The notes beneath the pieces were generated by a model that searched no databases, had not been told where the DNA came from, and saw nothing but the letters and a program-made list of their open reading frames with translations. From the NCBI GenBank assembly GCA_014526335.1, contig JACTAT010000022.1:1804604-1868603 (forward strand): 64,000 nt of DNA, read 5' to 3'. Both the position numbers and the translations under genes were made by a program. The first letter of the stretch is position 1. Every line of letters starts with the position of its first letter. The DNA is from Chrysaora quinquecirrha. Its lineage: Eukaryota; Cnidaria; Scyphozoa; Semaeostomeae; Pelagiidae. Shown here in pieces: positions 13,001 through 24,000 of this stretch.

Positions 13001-16000
13001 TATATCAAATAAGCTCCTGTTAGGAAGATTGACTTTTGAATAAGCGCAGCATCCACCTTCTCAGTCGGGTAAAAGAACACTGCTCTTTACGTCGAGAAAT
13101 GAATACGCACGTGCTTGATCAAATTATCACGGTATTCATGTTTTTCTCTGTTCACAGGGCGCAGGTCATGAACGGCATTGATAGGACAGTTGCATTCTGT
13201 GCTTATGCATTCTTCATGGTAAGTAAATAGTAATTTTTTTCTTCACATATTCTTAGGGCATTGTCAAATGATCAAACATTGTTTATCAAACATTTAACAT
13301 CCGCTTATCAAGCACAATGTTTGACTGTTTAGTCACATCACAAAACAGTGTTCGTCAAGTATTTTTGCTTGATACAATCATAAAATGTTGCTGAAATTTT
13401 CCAAAATTTTGAGTGAATCCTTCTTTTTAAGCAATGCTTTGTGACGTGGACAAACGGTCAAACATTGTCTCTGAAACAAATCTTAAATTGTTGACCATCA
13501 ATGTTTGAAATTATGGCCAGGGCCTTATTCTCGCTATTACTTTTAGTAACCATCAAATCCAACAGTGTTTTTGCAATATAAATCTATTTATTCTTTCTTC
13601 TATAGTTCTTGACAAGACCATCATCTGCAAACAAAAACTTCCCTTACCATGTCAGGACAACACAAGTACGTTCCAACGTTTGCTTTTACTAGCTTATTTA
13701 CTTGTTCTTACAACTTGCTTATGATTGTACCTTAAAAGCTCTATTCAACCCTATTAAGCTTCTTTTCAACCCCCTGCTCTATTAAGATCCTCTTTTAAGC
13801 CCCTTTTATATGTAGCCCCGTTCTTCTTCTAGCCCCTGCTCTATTCGACCCTTCTCTATGAAGCATCCTCTCCAATTAGCCCTTTCTCTATTTGGCCTCG
13901 TTCTCTGTTATGTCGCATTTCAATCCATGAAGTCTCACTCTCTATTAATCCCTTCATTATTAAGCCGTTCCCTATGTTCAGTCCCTCTCTCCATTAAGTC
14001 TCACTCTGCACAAAGTCTCACTCTCGATTAAGTCCCATCCTTTTTTAAGCCCTGCTCCCTTTAAGGCCTACTCTCTACTAAGCCCTACTCTCAATTTATT
14101 CCAACGCTCTATCAAGTGTCACCCCCTTTTTAAGCCTCTTTCACTATTAAATCTTACTCTCTAAAACCCCCCTCTATTAAGCCCTCGCTCTATTAATTCC
14201 CAATCGCTATGAAGATTCTGACTCTGTCGATTAAGTTCCATCCTCTATCCAGCCCTACTCTTTTTAAGCCCTACTCCCTATCAAGTCCCATTTCTAATAA
14301 GACTCACTCTCGATTAAGTCTCACTTTCCATTAATTCTTACTCGCTATAAAGTCTCACTCTCGTTTAAGTTCTATCCTTTGTTAAGCCTTGTTTACTTTT
14401 AAGCCCTACTCTCTATATTAAGCTCCACTCTTTATTAAGCCCCAATCTCTGATAGTCCCACTATCTATCAAGTCTCACTCCTTTTAAATCTCACCTACTA
14501 TTAAGGTTCACTCTCTGGTAAACTCCTTTTCTATTTACCCTTCTTTGTCAAGCCCCACTCTATCAAGTCTCACTCTCCATTAAGGCGTATTTTTTTGGCA
14601 ACCTGCTGTTTTTGGCAGACCTTCCTAATTCTGAAAACGGCAGACTTGGCAGGAAAAAGTTTCCTGAACCAAAAAAGCACAGCTGCCGAAAACGGTAGGC
14701 TGATCAGAATAAAATCGAACAAAACCATTCATTCTAAAGTGAGAGCGAGATTCCTAACGATGTCTGCGAAACCTTCCAGCTTCGGGTACAGAAGGTTTTG
14801 GAGGTCTACTAAACCTGCCATTTTCAGAAGACGGAACGAAAAAAATACGTTTCGACGTCTACCGAAAAGAGAAGGCATCTGCTGAAAACAGAATGTGACC
14901 AAAAAAATACGCCCTACGTTTCACTCTCGATTAAGTCAAACTCTCTATCACATCTCACTTTATATTAAACCCCTTCTTTATTAGGTCTCTCCAACGGAAG
15001 GCTTCATAGAACTTGTGGTATATACAGTACTTTAATGCTAGTTAGAATTTGTCCAGAGGTCCAATTTTGTTGCAAGAACATAACTTGTATCATTTTCAAT
15101 GAAGATGCAAAGCAACCTATTTTCATTACTATATTTTTATAGAAGAGTTGTTAGTGGTTACGACTTTTCTTAATAATCTTTGTCTTTTCCGTAGGTTGGT
15201 ATTGTAAACAGTGACAGCACGGATAATTTTACACAACATCCCTACGCACCAGATGGAGGTTCTTTCGACGTGTCATCCAAACAGTTCTCCAACATTACTG
15301 CAATGTTCAGTGCGAATCCTAATCAAACGGTAATTATTTAGAATTTGAAATCACAGAAGAAAGCCTAGATACTTCTTAACTGTTTATTTTTTATTAAGAT
15401 TACAGCAGATGTTAGTATCATTTCAAGGGTTTTAGGCCTAGTTCAGACATTTTACCAAGTTAGCGCCGTGCCAGCAATGCTCTTTCACCGCAAATCTCAA
15501 TATTTGGTGCGACAACTGACAGTTGTCGTGTCGTGCCCATTTCCTCTGTATTCTCTTGGCCTCAGTTGCAAATTCTATTAATCACGCTTGCGAAAATCAG
15601 AAAATTATCCGATTTCTCCGAATTCCTATTCAATTCAATTCAATTCAATTCAATTCAACTTTTTTCATAGCATACAATCCTAATTACAAGGTACAAAAAT
15701 ATTGTATACTATACGACCCAAGAGAAGCAGAGCTTATGATTTCTTAATTAAAATACAAAGTAAAATAAAACATTCACAATAAGAATAGATGAATCATAGC
15801 TATTATATCCTTTATCTTGTAGGTGACTTTGAACACAGGCAGAGGATTCGCCAATGGCACACAACCCGCTGTTACCGGAGCTTTACTTACAAATGGTACA
15901 CCTAGAAGCACCCCATCATCGACCCCCTCAGGCACCCCTCCAGAATATGCACAATCGAATGCACCAAATTTGAGCATCTTTCAAGTAAGTGAAGTTTTAT

Positions 16001-16743
16001 GTCCGCTGTTTTTTGTTTCTTGCACCAATTTAATTGCAGGCATATCGTGTTTGTGAACTCCTCAGAAAAACTGCTATCTTTTTGGACCAGGAGGCCGGAA
16101 CAGGGAAAAAGTAGATCCTCCTCTTTCCCTTTAATATCAGGGGCAGAAGGAGGCAACAGAAACAATTGGCAGCTCTCATCCTATTGCTATTCCTATCTAC
16201 TACAGCTTTTGGTGATGGTGATGTAGCTTCTGATTGGTGATGTAGCTAACAGACCTGATAGTCTACCCCTGTAACTGCCCGGGGGGGGGGGGTATAATGG
16301 ATCGAACAACGGCACATTGTAAGAGGTATGCCTTACGGAGAAAAATGTTGAAATGGCCACCAGAGCGATTCTAGCAACCTTGACTCAGCAATCATTGTTG
16401 CCGATGGACCTTTTGGCCGCTATGAGTGACCTGAGAAATTGGCAGCTCTTAATTTTCCCCAGGATGACCCCTGAAAAAAGATTGTTATTCAAAAAAAAAT
16501 TGTTCTTAGCCATAGTGTATATCACTGGCGTAGCCAGAGACCCAACGTTGGAGGGGCAAAAGGGGGTGGTCAAAGAAAATTAGGGCGTGGTTTCAACAAA
16601 AAAACCACGTGCCCTACCACATTTTACATCATTTTAAGCCTGTGTCTATATCTTTGTCTATTTAATATCCTGATTTAAAAATGCAGCTAATATCTCTTTT
16701 GTGAGATTGATTTTTTCTCCAATTGCAGGCTACGAATGCCTAG
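1081..16743 (+). CDS. TMEM145: TMEM145/GPR180-family seven-transmembrane (GOST) protein, 18 exons
   Basis: Exons: 1081-1200, 3920-3994, 4972-5043, 7010-7198, 8504-8582, 9023-9094, 9999-10067, 10249-10329, 10919-10997, 11114-11207, 11744-11818, 12509-12606, 12749-12808, 13158-13218, 13606-13665, 15195-15329, 15823-15984, 16729-16743. All junctions are GT-AG and in phase, giving 531 residues (human TMEM145 is about 490). The start ATG is followed by a hydrophobic signal peptide (about residues 9-30). A lumenal Cys-rich GOLD-like domain follows (NWIFVTRFCY, SLCCLKAVLYYD, RARWWYLVFSKC; to about residue 175). Seven membrane segments lie between about 183 and 412, with the family signatures ESPAGYG, GRISSNGQVKL, FWFFYTMWF and TRPSSANKNFPYHVRT. 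The Ser/Thr/Pro/Asn-rich tail is poorly conserved. The family is GpcrRhopsn4. TMEM145 signatures fit better than GPR180 to my eye. The biochemical function is not shown by the sequence. The donor of exon 1 (gtttgt) is weak. Confidence 0.93.
1201..3919. other. First intron of the TMEM145-like gene
   Basis: This 2.7-kb intron holds no further recognisable exon. A dispersed repeat fragment lies at about 2160-2290 (with a 'ggatttccaggaattgaatt'-type core). The rest is AT-rich sequence without obvious structure. Confidence 0.6.
2160..2290. repeat. Dispersed short repeat (copies near 430-600, 43376-43510, 48420-48540)
   Basis: Related segments share runs such as 'gcaattcact', 'tctcgtacac', 'tttgctggaa' and 'aaatcccttggaaat', and end near 'tgaaatgcccct'. 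The copy here is in inverse or rearranged order. The same family occurs upstream of the first gene, in the large intron of the third gene and 3' of the third gene. No coding capacity is seen. It is probably a fragment of a non-autonomous transposable element. Confidence 0.5.
6467..6866. mobile_element. 400-bp MITE-like element with perfect terminal inverted repeats
   Basis: The element begins with atagatcacttcgg and ends with its exact reverse complement, ccgaagtgatctat. The interior is largely a long imperfect inverted repeat: the 'ctaggtacaaagtttcactgtcctag' half is mirrored by the 'agatagtaaaactttgcacctgg' half, and the 'ttcataaaggctttgac' half by 'gtcaaagcccttataaaat'. There is no open reading frame. 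It lies in an intron of the TMEM145-like gene. A second, end-truncated copy is at 29541-29860. It could be a DNA-transposon-derived MITE or a foldback element. Confidence 0.8.
7738..8040. repeat. Near-identical direct repeat pair (7738-7805 and 7979-8035)
   Basis: The segment 'aatcgatttgac' followed by 'ggttgagattcgagg' and 'aaattcgatttggggcctg' occurs twice about 240 bp apart in the same orientation with few differences. The spacer contains no recognisable gene. Both copies are inside an intron of the TMEM145-like gene. Likely a local duplication or the paired ends of a small element. Confidence 0.6.
8190..8440 (+). mobile_element. tRNA-derived SINE copy 1
   Basis: An A-box-like TAGCTCAGTG (8295 region) is followed about 40 nt later by a degenerate B-box-like GGTACGATTCC, as in the internal RNA polymerase III promoter of tRNA genes. 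A shared tail follows ('gccacttgtggaaaaatcta'). Two related copies lie within the next 600 bp. A functional tRNA is unlikely: no closed acceptor stem or anticodon arm is visible. Confidence 0.7.
8625..8720 (-). mobile_element. tRNA-derived SINE head, inverted copy
   Basis: Read on the - strand this segment has TAGCCCAGTTGG (A box) and GGTTCGAATTC (B box), closer to the tRNA consensus than its neighbours. On the right it abuts a forward-oriented SINE tail ('atgccacttatggaaaaatc', 8727-8790), so the copy looks like a head-to-head fusion or a rearranged insertion. It lies immediately 3' of exon 5 of the TMEM145-like gene. Confidence 0.7.
8790..9005 (+). mobile_element. tRNA-derived SINE copy 3 (degenerate)
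   Basis: This copy parallels copy 1 along its whole length: a 'ggtgttgattaagg' leader, 'atttcaatgagctatatagc', a TAGCACAGTGG A box, a decayed B box (AAGTTTGAAGCACC), then 'catggaaaaatctaatttc'. It ends just before the acceptor of exon 6 of the TMEM145-like gene. Confidence 0.65.
9393..9782. mobile_element. 390-bp inverted-repeat element
   Basis: The left end TTACACGCA plus a T tract and TAAGGAAGT is mirrored at the right end by ACTTCCTTA, an A tract and TGCGTGTAA. Internal 'taaggaatttctagtactg' and 'cagtactgacc'-type segments also occur in inverse orientation. There is no coding capacity. Related 'taaggaac' and 'ttataagaaac' ends are seen near 31800-32130 and 26.3-27.3 kb. Non-autonomous DNA element by structure. 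Confidence 0.75.
11213..11690 (+). repeat. Degenerate T-rich (GTTTTT/CTTTTT) low-complexity tract
   Basis: A pyrimidine-rich simple-sequence tract fills the intron between exons 10 and 11 of the TMEM145-like gene. The long Phe/Leu/Val-rich readings through it are artefacts of composition, not genes. Confidence 0.9.
11926..12250. repeat. Dispersed repeat with 'aaacaatgtttgatcgtttgg' motif, copy 1
   Basis: Several direct and inverted versions of 'caaacattgttt' lie here, e.g. 'tgatcaaacaatgt', 'aaacaatgtttggcc', 'gccaaacattatc' and 'aaacaatgtttgatc'. The same motif family recurs at 13252-13530 and in part near 10119-10200, always within introns of the TMEM145-like gene. Most likely non-autonomous element copies with internal inverted repeats. 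Confidence 0.6.
13252..13530. repeat. Dispersed repeat with 'caaacattgttt' motif, copy 2
   Basis: It begins near 'agggcattgtcaaatg' and ends near 'atggccagggcctt', with paired 'tcaaacattg' and 'caatgttt' segments throughout. It is related to 11926-12250 and lies in the intron after exon 14 of the TMEM145-like gene. Confidence 0.6.
13738..14985 (+). repeat. Degenerate minisatellite of CTCTCTATTAAGYCC units, split by an insertion
   Basis: Units of roughly 15 bases resembling 'ctctctattaagcccta' are repeated dozens of times with many substitutions from 13738 to about 14580, and resume at about 14912-14985. The array occupies the intron between exons 15 and 16 of the TMEM145-like gene. It is pyrimidine-rich and codes for nothing. 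Confidence 0.85.
14584..14911. mobile_element. Inverted-repeat element inserted in the minisatellite
   Basis: The left terminus GGCGTATTTTTTTGG is matched by a right terminus CCAAAAAAATACGCC. The interior has repeated 'gaaaacggcag' and 'aaaacgg'-type segments in both orientations. The minisatellite continues on both sides, so the element inserted after the array had formed. A related internal motif ('ccttcctaatttcgaaaacgg') is seen near 325-345. No transposase is encoded. Confidence 0.75.
15629..15659 (+). repeat. (CAATT)n pentanucleotide microsatellite
   Basis: Six or so tandem copies of caatt lie in the intron between exons 16 and 17 of the TMEM145-like gene. Confidence 0.9.
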
Positions 16744-17473
16744 AGCAGCTGAAAGGTCCAGTGCACCCAGGAACCAGAACTCTCTTACTCACAAGTGTTT
16801 TTGTAGAACATTGGGAAAGGCAGCACACGATTTCAAGCCTGCAGTGAAGACGTTAATCGAAAGAGAAAATCTGTATTCATGAACCAAAAGCGGTAACGAT
16901 TTTCCCCGTGCATCCCAGCCCCCCTGAAATCACCACTTATTCGTTTATTGAGTATGGTAACAAAAAGAACACAGGGGGGCACATCTGGTACTCGCTCCTT
17001 GTATAGACAATTCACTGCATTATTGATTTCTTTTACAGGCAACCTTAATTAAAATTTGTCCGACATGTTTGTTCTGTGAGGTATTATATGAAGTAAAGAG
17101 ACCCTTTTGCAGTTTTATCACGTCGTTCTACCGACGCTAAGTATTTACCAGTAAAATTTTTCACAGTGTATTGTTTTAGGAATTAAAAGCTGTATAAAAT
17201 TTTGATAGCACTCAGTTATATGGTTATATGTTGTAGCAGTAATAATGTAGATTTTCTGGAACTTGGAATTTTCATTCGCGTGTTAAAATTTGAAATATAT
17301 GCATTCTCAATCTCCTAAAACCATCCATGTCTTTCTAGAGAAGTAAGAAATTTGAAAATTTTTGACCTAACAGCATAAGATCTACCAATTATTTAGAAAA
17401 CTTAGTTCCTAAAATGCGATGCCTAATTTGAAATTTATGATCATCCAAATAGAATGCCCCTGGCGGGTGTAAA
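16744..17473. other. 3' region of the TMEM145-like gene
   Basis: This follows the stop codon of the TMEM145-like gene and should contain its 3' UTR. ATTAAA variants of the polyadenylation signal occur near 17050 and 17182. No AATAAA was noticed in this stretch. No other gene is seen. Confidence 0.4.
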
Positions 17474-17725
17474 GGCCTGGCTAAACTACAGTAGGAGACA
17501 TGTCGCGCGACATTGATGTCCCCTCTGTGTCTCCCAGTCTGCAAAATGTGTAGCAAGATACACGTTAATGTTTCTGGGAGACAACAGAAAAATTTATTGT
17601 CTCCGCGACATGCAAATGACTCAGGGGCCATGTTGCTCGCTTGTCACTCGCATGTTTAGCCACACTGGGAGACACGCCGAATACAGTGTCGCCTGCGACA
17701 AGTCTCCTACTTTAGCCATAGCTAA
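17474..17725 (+). mobile_element. MITE family A (TIR GGCTAAACTAGGAGAC), intergenic copy
   Basis: The left end 'ggcctggctaaact' and right end 'ctttagccatagc' are inverted repeats. Hallmark internal segments are 'acatgtcgcgcgacattgat', 'tgtctcccag', 'tgtttctgggagacaacaga', 'ttgctcgcttgtcactcgca' and 'tgggagacacgccg'. The family is CpG-rich compared with its AT-rich surroundings. Other copies lie at 24681-24960, 28628-28822, 30064-30293 and 36583-36843. No protein is encoded. Confidence 0.85.
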
Positions 17726-18149
17726 GAGTACCCATTCTTTTCTTAAAGTTACCCCGTAGCAATGTGTTCGTGAATTAATGGATTAAATACAAAAAATCTG
17801 GTATTTATGTAATTTAGGTTGTGTGTATGTTGATGTAGAGACAACTCTGTTACTTGTGGAAAATACAAAATATTATGTCACAGTTGTTATTTTGATATAA
17901 TCTGCGTATATGATGATAAAGATGATAAATTTCATGTCCTTTTCTTCAAATTAACTGCAATGCGAAATTGGCGCAGACGAGGCCGCAGAAGCATGAACAT
18001 TGGTCTTCCCGCTTTTCCGCAATTTTGATTCTGTGAGGTGTAATATGAAGTAAAAGACCTATTGTGCAGTTTTGGCGCGTTTTCTTCGTTTCTGTAATGG
18101 CGGCGTAAGAGGAAGCTGTGTATGGTTGAAATTTTGAAAAGATTACATC
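17726..18149. other. Upstream region of the CKS gene
   Basis: AT-rich in its left half. From about 17950 it becomes richer in CpG ('gcgcagacgaggccgcagaa', 'ttggcgcgttttcttcg', 'atggcggcg'), which fits a promoter and 5' UTR of the CKS gene that starts at 18150. No TATA box was identified with confidence. Confidence 0.4.
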
Positions 18150-18933
18150 ATGGCAACAAATCAAATTTGGTACTCGGAAAAATATTACGATGAAGCGCAT
18201 GAATATAGGTATATCTTTCATGCTAGATTGTTTTAATTTTGGTTTCATTTCTGCGGTTGCGCAGGGCAATAATTGCAATTTGTAAGGGGAAGCCTAGGCC
18301 CAAAACGGCCATCTTTATTCTTGACTTAAACAAGTCGTCTTGTTGAGAAGAAAAAACACGTTTCTTTCTTTCTTTTTTCGGAAAGATACTTCTGAGAAAG
18401 TCGTTTTCTTTCTCAGAAGAGACAACTTGCACCAGGCTAACTTTCTCCCTAGTTCCTTTTTAGGAAACAAGTACGAGGCCCGCGCCTGTCTGTCTGTGCG
18501 TATGTGTGAATGCGGGGCGGGGTCGTAAGAGAAACTCGAGAACTTTGAAAATTTTTTGAATGATTTTTTCAAGGCATGTGATTTTACCGAAACAGCTAAG
18601 AAGGCTGGTCCCAACAGAACATTTAATGACAGAAACTGAATGGAGGAACATTGGTGTTCAACAATCAACGGGGTGGATTCATTATCTCATACATGACCCA
18701 GGTACTGTAGACTTACTGTTTTATTTTCTGTATTCAAATGAATGAAATGAAACAAATATGAATGAAATTAAGATAGTTCATGATTTTTCCACAGGTGTAA
18801 TAGCCACATGATTTTTTTTCTTTCAGAGCCACATGTTCTTCTGTTCAAAAGGAAAAGAACTGACGTCACAGCAAATTCTAGTGCCCAAGCTTCTGAAAAT
18901 GTAACCATGCAGTCGATTGCTGTTGAAAACTAA
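18150..18933 (+). CDS. CKS1: Cyclin-dependent kinases regulatory subunit (CKS1/CKS2 family), 3 exons
   Basis: Exons 18150-18208, 18574-18701 and 18827-18933, all GT-AG and in phase, encode 97 residues. The small CKS protein binds CDK1/CDK2 and phosphorylated substrates and promotes processive CDK phosphorylation and SCF-dependent degradation. Residue numbering coincides with human CKS1: phosphate-pocket residues K11, R20, S51, W54 and R71 are all present, as are SEWRN-like TETEWRN (39-45), [11 protein letters not shown] (47-57) and the hinge HDPEPH (60-65) that governs strand exchange. The human protein ends at 79. This one has a longer, low-complexity C-terminal tail of about 25 residues (Ser/Ala/Asn-rich). 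CKS1 and CKS2 cannot be separated. A possible ATTAAA poly(A) signal lies at 18966-18971. Confidence 0.96.
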
Positions 18934-21024
18934 AGCTATGTATGAATTTGCAAAAGCTAAACAAAATTAAAACTAGAAATTCGCCCCTGACGGGAGCAAA
19001 CTGCAGATTGAAAAGCAATGCAAACTCCACATTTTCAAGGGGGTTGCATGGGTCGTTCTTGATAGTCAAACAGGAACCGGATTTAAAAGTGTTAGCCATT
19101 TTGTTGACTTTATAGAAACATTGTGGCTCTGACATTGTCAAGTATTGCGATTTTCCGTATTTTAGATTTTGATCAAAGATTTTTTCTTGAAAATATTTTC
19201 CATTGATTCATATACTTATTGTTATCTTGTTTAGAATTGAACTTCCCAGTGCCTCTGGCCGTGCAATAGGCGTTTTTTGAGCAGAAAGAAGCAGGATGAG
19301 GAAAAAAGGAGCAGCGACCATTCTGAGTCCCCAGCTCTTTGAAGTTGCACTATTTTAGCGACACGAAAGCTCGCTTAAACTTTGCAACGAAACCTATTCT
19401 GCGTACAGACTCAAGAGAAGAGTTGAGTCCTCGCGTAGGCTAAAAGGAAACCATGCTGTTTTTCCATTCCCTCAAATTCAAAGTGTGGTATTTCAGTGGT
19501 CTGGTGTTCTATTGCTACCAGTAATCGACCTCATCTCTGTCCAAGATACCATTGATAATTCGACTTATTAAATATTTAAAGTTTCCGTAACTAACTTGTT
19601 GAGGTCAAATGAATTTGTAAACTCCAATTCGCTAGTTTTAACCCTTTTTCCAGAAGATTGCAACAGTCGTACGACCAGCTCTAGCTCAGGCACGATTATG
19701 TATAGTAGACTGTCATCCGACCTGTACAGCTTTTGCGCGCATTATCTAATTAGTCGTGCGATAGTCGCGTACGATCGTTTCCTGCGGGCTGTTTGAAACA
19801 CGGGCTAAACTTTTTCAAGGGGAATCTTGCCTTGCACCAGATCGCTAGTCGCAGCTCTGAATACGGCAGACACCATGGGGCAAGCCAACCTACCGAATAG
19901 GCTTTGCGATCGCGCTCAATCATGCGATGATTGTGATTTTGTGCCAACTATGGGTGCGAGTGGGTTTGGTGCTTACTACCTCTGGGACCTTTTTTCTTCA
20001 TTTTTCTCAAGACTTCCGAGAGATCGAAAGCCCGCTCTTTTGGAATACTCCCGGAAATTTCGGACACTTTGCAAGCTCAAAACTCTCTGACTCCAAAAAT
20101 TGGAAGATTTAGCAAGTTTTGCACTTCGCAAAAATTGTTTGAAATCAACTTCTCTAAAGTCTTTCGTTTTCAAGAAAGTGCGTTTTTTGAAACGCGGAAT
20201 TGGAAGCCTGCCCCAAGACTGCTATCTGCGAGTGCGAAGTCTACTTTTCCAATGCAGAGAAAGCTGAAGGCTTGCTCCATTCTTGAAAGAAAAATTTAGA
20301 ACTTCAGACTTCGGAGCGCAATGGAAAATAAATAAAAAACAAACTGTTTATTGTTTCATGATTGTCTTCGTTATTTCAAAGGGTATTTTATTGTGATGAC
20401 AAGAAGTTATTTGTCAACATAGTTCAAAATGTAATTTGAGAGGGTGTGAAAAGATATTTATACACCTGCCTGCCCCATTGAGTAATTCCAAAAATTTCAA
20501 TAGAGATTAACGATTTTCACCGCCAAAAGTCAGCAAATGTAACAAAAAGTTGCAAATTATATTTGTGCATTCAGGGAGAACTTTTTTCAACGGCCAAATG
20601 CTTTTTATTCTTAAAATGGTTATTTTCTCAAGATTGAAAAATATGATAACGATTTTGTGGTAGGCCGCTGGTTGGTAAGGAAATGGCGCCTTTTGAAAAC
20701 AGAGCATTTTCTACGGATGAGTGACTAAGAAGTATTTTTTGCTGGAATTTCTTTATACGTTGTGAGTAAAGCTGCTTCGTTGAATAGGGAAATTTATAGT
20801 TTATACTGAAAAGAAAAGCCTGTTTTCGCAAGAAATAAATTAATCGTGACGCTTGAAAGAAAGCTTTTGCCATCTGGTTCGAAAAAGCAACAGTACAGAA
20901 ACATGATAGCTATCAATCAGTTACTTTTCCGGTGTGGCCTAAATTAGTCATCCTGTTCCCACAGTCTAGATAGTTTTGCACAGAATTGGCCTTTCAATGT
21001 CTAAGAATTGAATTTATAATAAAT
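18934..21024. other. Intergenic region between CKS and the kinesin-LL5 gene
   Basis: No protein-coding exon was recognised. A moderately GC-richer stretch at about 19660-19950 has several CGTACG and GCGATCGC-type palindromes. Bases 20100-20330 contain diverged Lys/Phe-codon-like AT-rich sequence with no family match. The last 100 bases should hold the promoter or 5' UTR of the downstream gene. Confidence 0.4.
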
Positions 21025-24000
21025 ATGGAAGCTGTGAAAGTTGGAGTTTGTATCCGGCCTTTGACTAAAGAAGAAAAAGCAAGAGATTGTAAAATTGCAA
21101 CTCGAGTTGATGGGCATCAATTGAAAGTCCGTTTTGGGGATGGACGAGAGAAAACATTCACTTGGGATTTCGGGGTATGTAAATTTACTATATTAAACGT
21201 TTTTACTTGTTTGTTCCTTAATAATTATAATGAATGAATCTTTCTTCTTTCCTTGTGTTGTCTTTTTTGTCATAATTTGGGATTTAGATTAACAGACAGG
21301 ACGCTCGTTTAATCATAAAATGAACATCGGAGAGGAGCAGCTGTTTCAATTTTACCTGTTTTTGTTGTACTTTGTATTTAAAGTAAATGACCAAAGTTAT
21401 TATAAAAAGTCTGAAAAGCCGCTTGCAATTTATTTCTTTTAATGAACATGTTAATTAAGTGGAATTCTGTGATTTCGATTACTTTTCCTGCGTGAAAAGC
21501 TTTCCGAATTAAGCCGAAAATACGAACCCGAAATCTTTTAAATATTAAATTCTTCAAACATGGTGAAGAGAACGAGCTATAACTTTGACAGATTTTTCCA
21601 AATTTTGCTGTTATTTTCACAAATCTGCTATTAGCTTTAGAGCCATCAAACATTTAAACAATTGGTTTAGCATTCATAAAGCCCTTATTAGCTCTCGAAT
21701 TTCTCAAATTTATATTTGCCCACAGTTGACTGAAAACAAGTGACCCTTTATCAAGACAGATGAAATTCACCTGAATGCCCAAACCAGTGTATGACAAAGA
21801 GGGACAGGGGTGACAGAGCCCTGAAAATTGCAAACTGCAAGGGCAATGCAAAAATGAAAAAATATTCATAAAAGTAAGGAGTACCCTTGCCCCCTTTTCA
21901 GCATCCACAAGAATACTTTTTTTTTTGCCTTTGGCCCAATTTCATTTAGGGATAACGGCTGCTAAATTAAGATTTTACCACATGACCCCCTCTAGAGTAA
22001 TGTAAAATACTAGTTGGAGCATTTCGCCTTTTCAAAACCTTCAAACAGAGGTCCTAAATGGATGTTCTAAATCTCTCAATTTTGACATCCTTTCATACTA
22101 TGTTCTTTTCTTTATTTACTATTTTCCTTTCCAGCCATTTGTGTACGGAGAAGACAATGCACAGAAAAATGGTAACAATGCTCGAGAAAATGTAAGTGAC
22201 TTTCCCTGCCTGCCTGACTTTCCTCAATTGTCAATTTCTTTCTTTAGACTTTCTCATTTTTGGGTTGGGAGCCAACTGAAGCAACAGGCTGCACATTATG
22301 AATTGGCAGCCCTATATGATATGGCTGGGTGCTTCCCCCTTGCAGCAAAGGGGCTGGACATAATGATTTTTGGAGCAAAATAAATCACAAGAAGCCATGA
22401 TTGTGTGCAGGTGTAAATGTAAAAGTTCCTCTCCTTACCCAGGTGTTTTAATGGTTTGTGCTAATTAAATTTTCATGATTTGTGCTAATAGACTTTTATT
22501 GCTTCTTAATTAGAAGGTAACTAGCCACACACACCTTCCAAAAAGTGCATGCACACCTAAGACCTTATGAATGCATGCACAAATGAAGTAGTCATGCCAT
22601 GGCCATTGTTATGCAGTACCCAGAATACTGCAACTAACTTGCATTTTCAACCAAAATTCTGCAAAGCATGATTTTGTCATTTTTTTACTGTTTTTATCCC
22701 TGTCTTTGTTAACACTATTGCTGAAAATTATAATCAAAGGGCATGGAAAGGGCACATCATAGTGTTACATATGCATTCCCCCCTCCATGGCACCCTGGGC
22801 CATTAAGAGGCATTGCTGGTCAGGGGCAACATAATTGTGCTGAGCCTTTAAGAGGGTTTAAAGGGGGAAGCATTTAGATCATTTCAATTTTTGTGGTCCC
22901 CTTCACAGCCTTGGCACCTGACTTCTGAACCTGATGGACCCCCCTCCCAACAGTATTGATGGCACCAATGTGGTGTGTCACACTGTTGCCAAATTATTCC
23001 TGTATTGATTTTTTTTTGGATTACAAAACGGAGCTAGCAAGTCATCAAAATTAACATTAAAGCCTAAAAATTAAAAGTTTTTCACCGTGAAAGACTCCAA
23101 CAAATGACTTTGATTATCTCTCTATGGGTGTTCTCTTTGCAAAACATCTTTTAAATAACGCCCTGTTTTAAGATTATTTTGATTGCTTTTAAAAGGTTTA
23201 TTTTCAACTCAAATTAAGTCCTTACAACACACCACTGAGATATTTTTACTGATAATTCAGTTATAATTCTCAATCACTACACACTGCTGACACAGTTAAA
23301 CTTTAAATTCTTACTAAGTTGCACCTTTGTTAAGCTATGTTTTTAATCTCGAATTAATTCGCCGTTACAACTTAACTAGAGAACACAATTTGACCCTACC
23401 CTGTTAACACCTTGCCACGCTGGGCGTGATAAATCTCTTAATAACACTTCCATAATAATCATTAAAACTCATTTAAAGCCAATTACATCCCTTTTCAATT
23501 AGTAGAAGATCCTTTGAGTTTCTTTTTTCTCTGAAGTTTTTACAAGATGTGATCGCGCCACGCTTCTTCTTTTTTCCAGTCAGATATGTCGATTTAGATC
23601 ATGTAGTACACTCGCGTTCTTATAAGAAACGAAGCTTCTCCCGAAAATTAATTAAATCTTCTTGAATGGACTAGAAGGTCAACTAAAACCTAAAAAGCCA
23701 TATCTGTTTTCTTAAAAACTGTTATTGCAGTGTCTTCTCGAATTCTAGAGCAGCTAGGGAGCTGTCGGTGGCTGGGGGCTCGAACATCGACCTCACTGAT
23801 CCCCCGAGCTAGCTGAGTTACAACGAGTTACAAGGTCACGACGCAACAGTACCTTCCACAGACAGACGAAAAGATTAACATAGTTCGTTAATGTTGTCCA
23901 TTCTATTAAGACAGCAAGAATGTGTCGTTTCTATCGGTCAATCTAAGTAGTCAGTGTACCTTATAAGTTGCAAGAGGACGCTGCACCCCCTAAGCCTTCT

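Noticed and set aside
20628..20873. 81-residue minus-strand frame upstream of the kinesin-LL5 gene
   Set aside because: No similarity recognised, no conserved motif, and codon use is like the surrounding AT-rich DNA.
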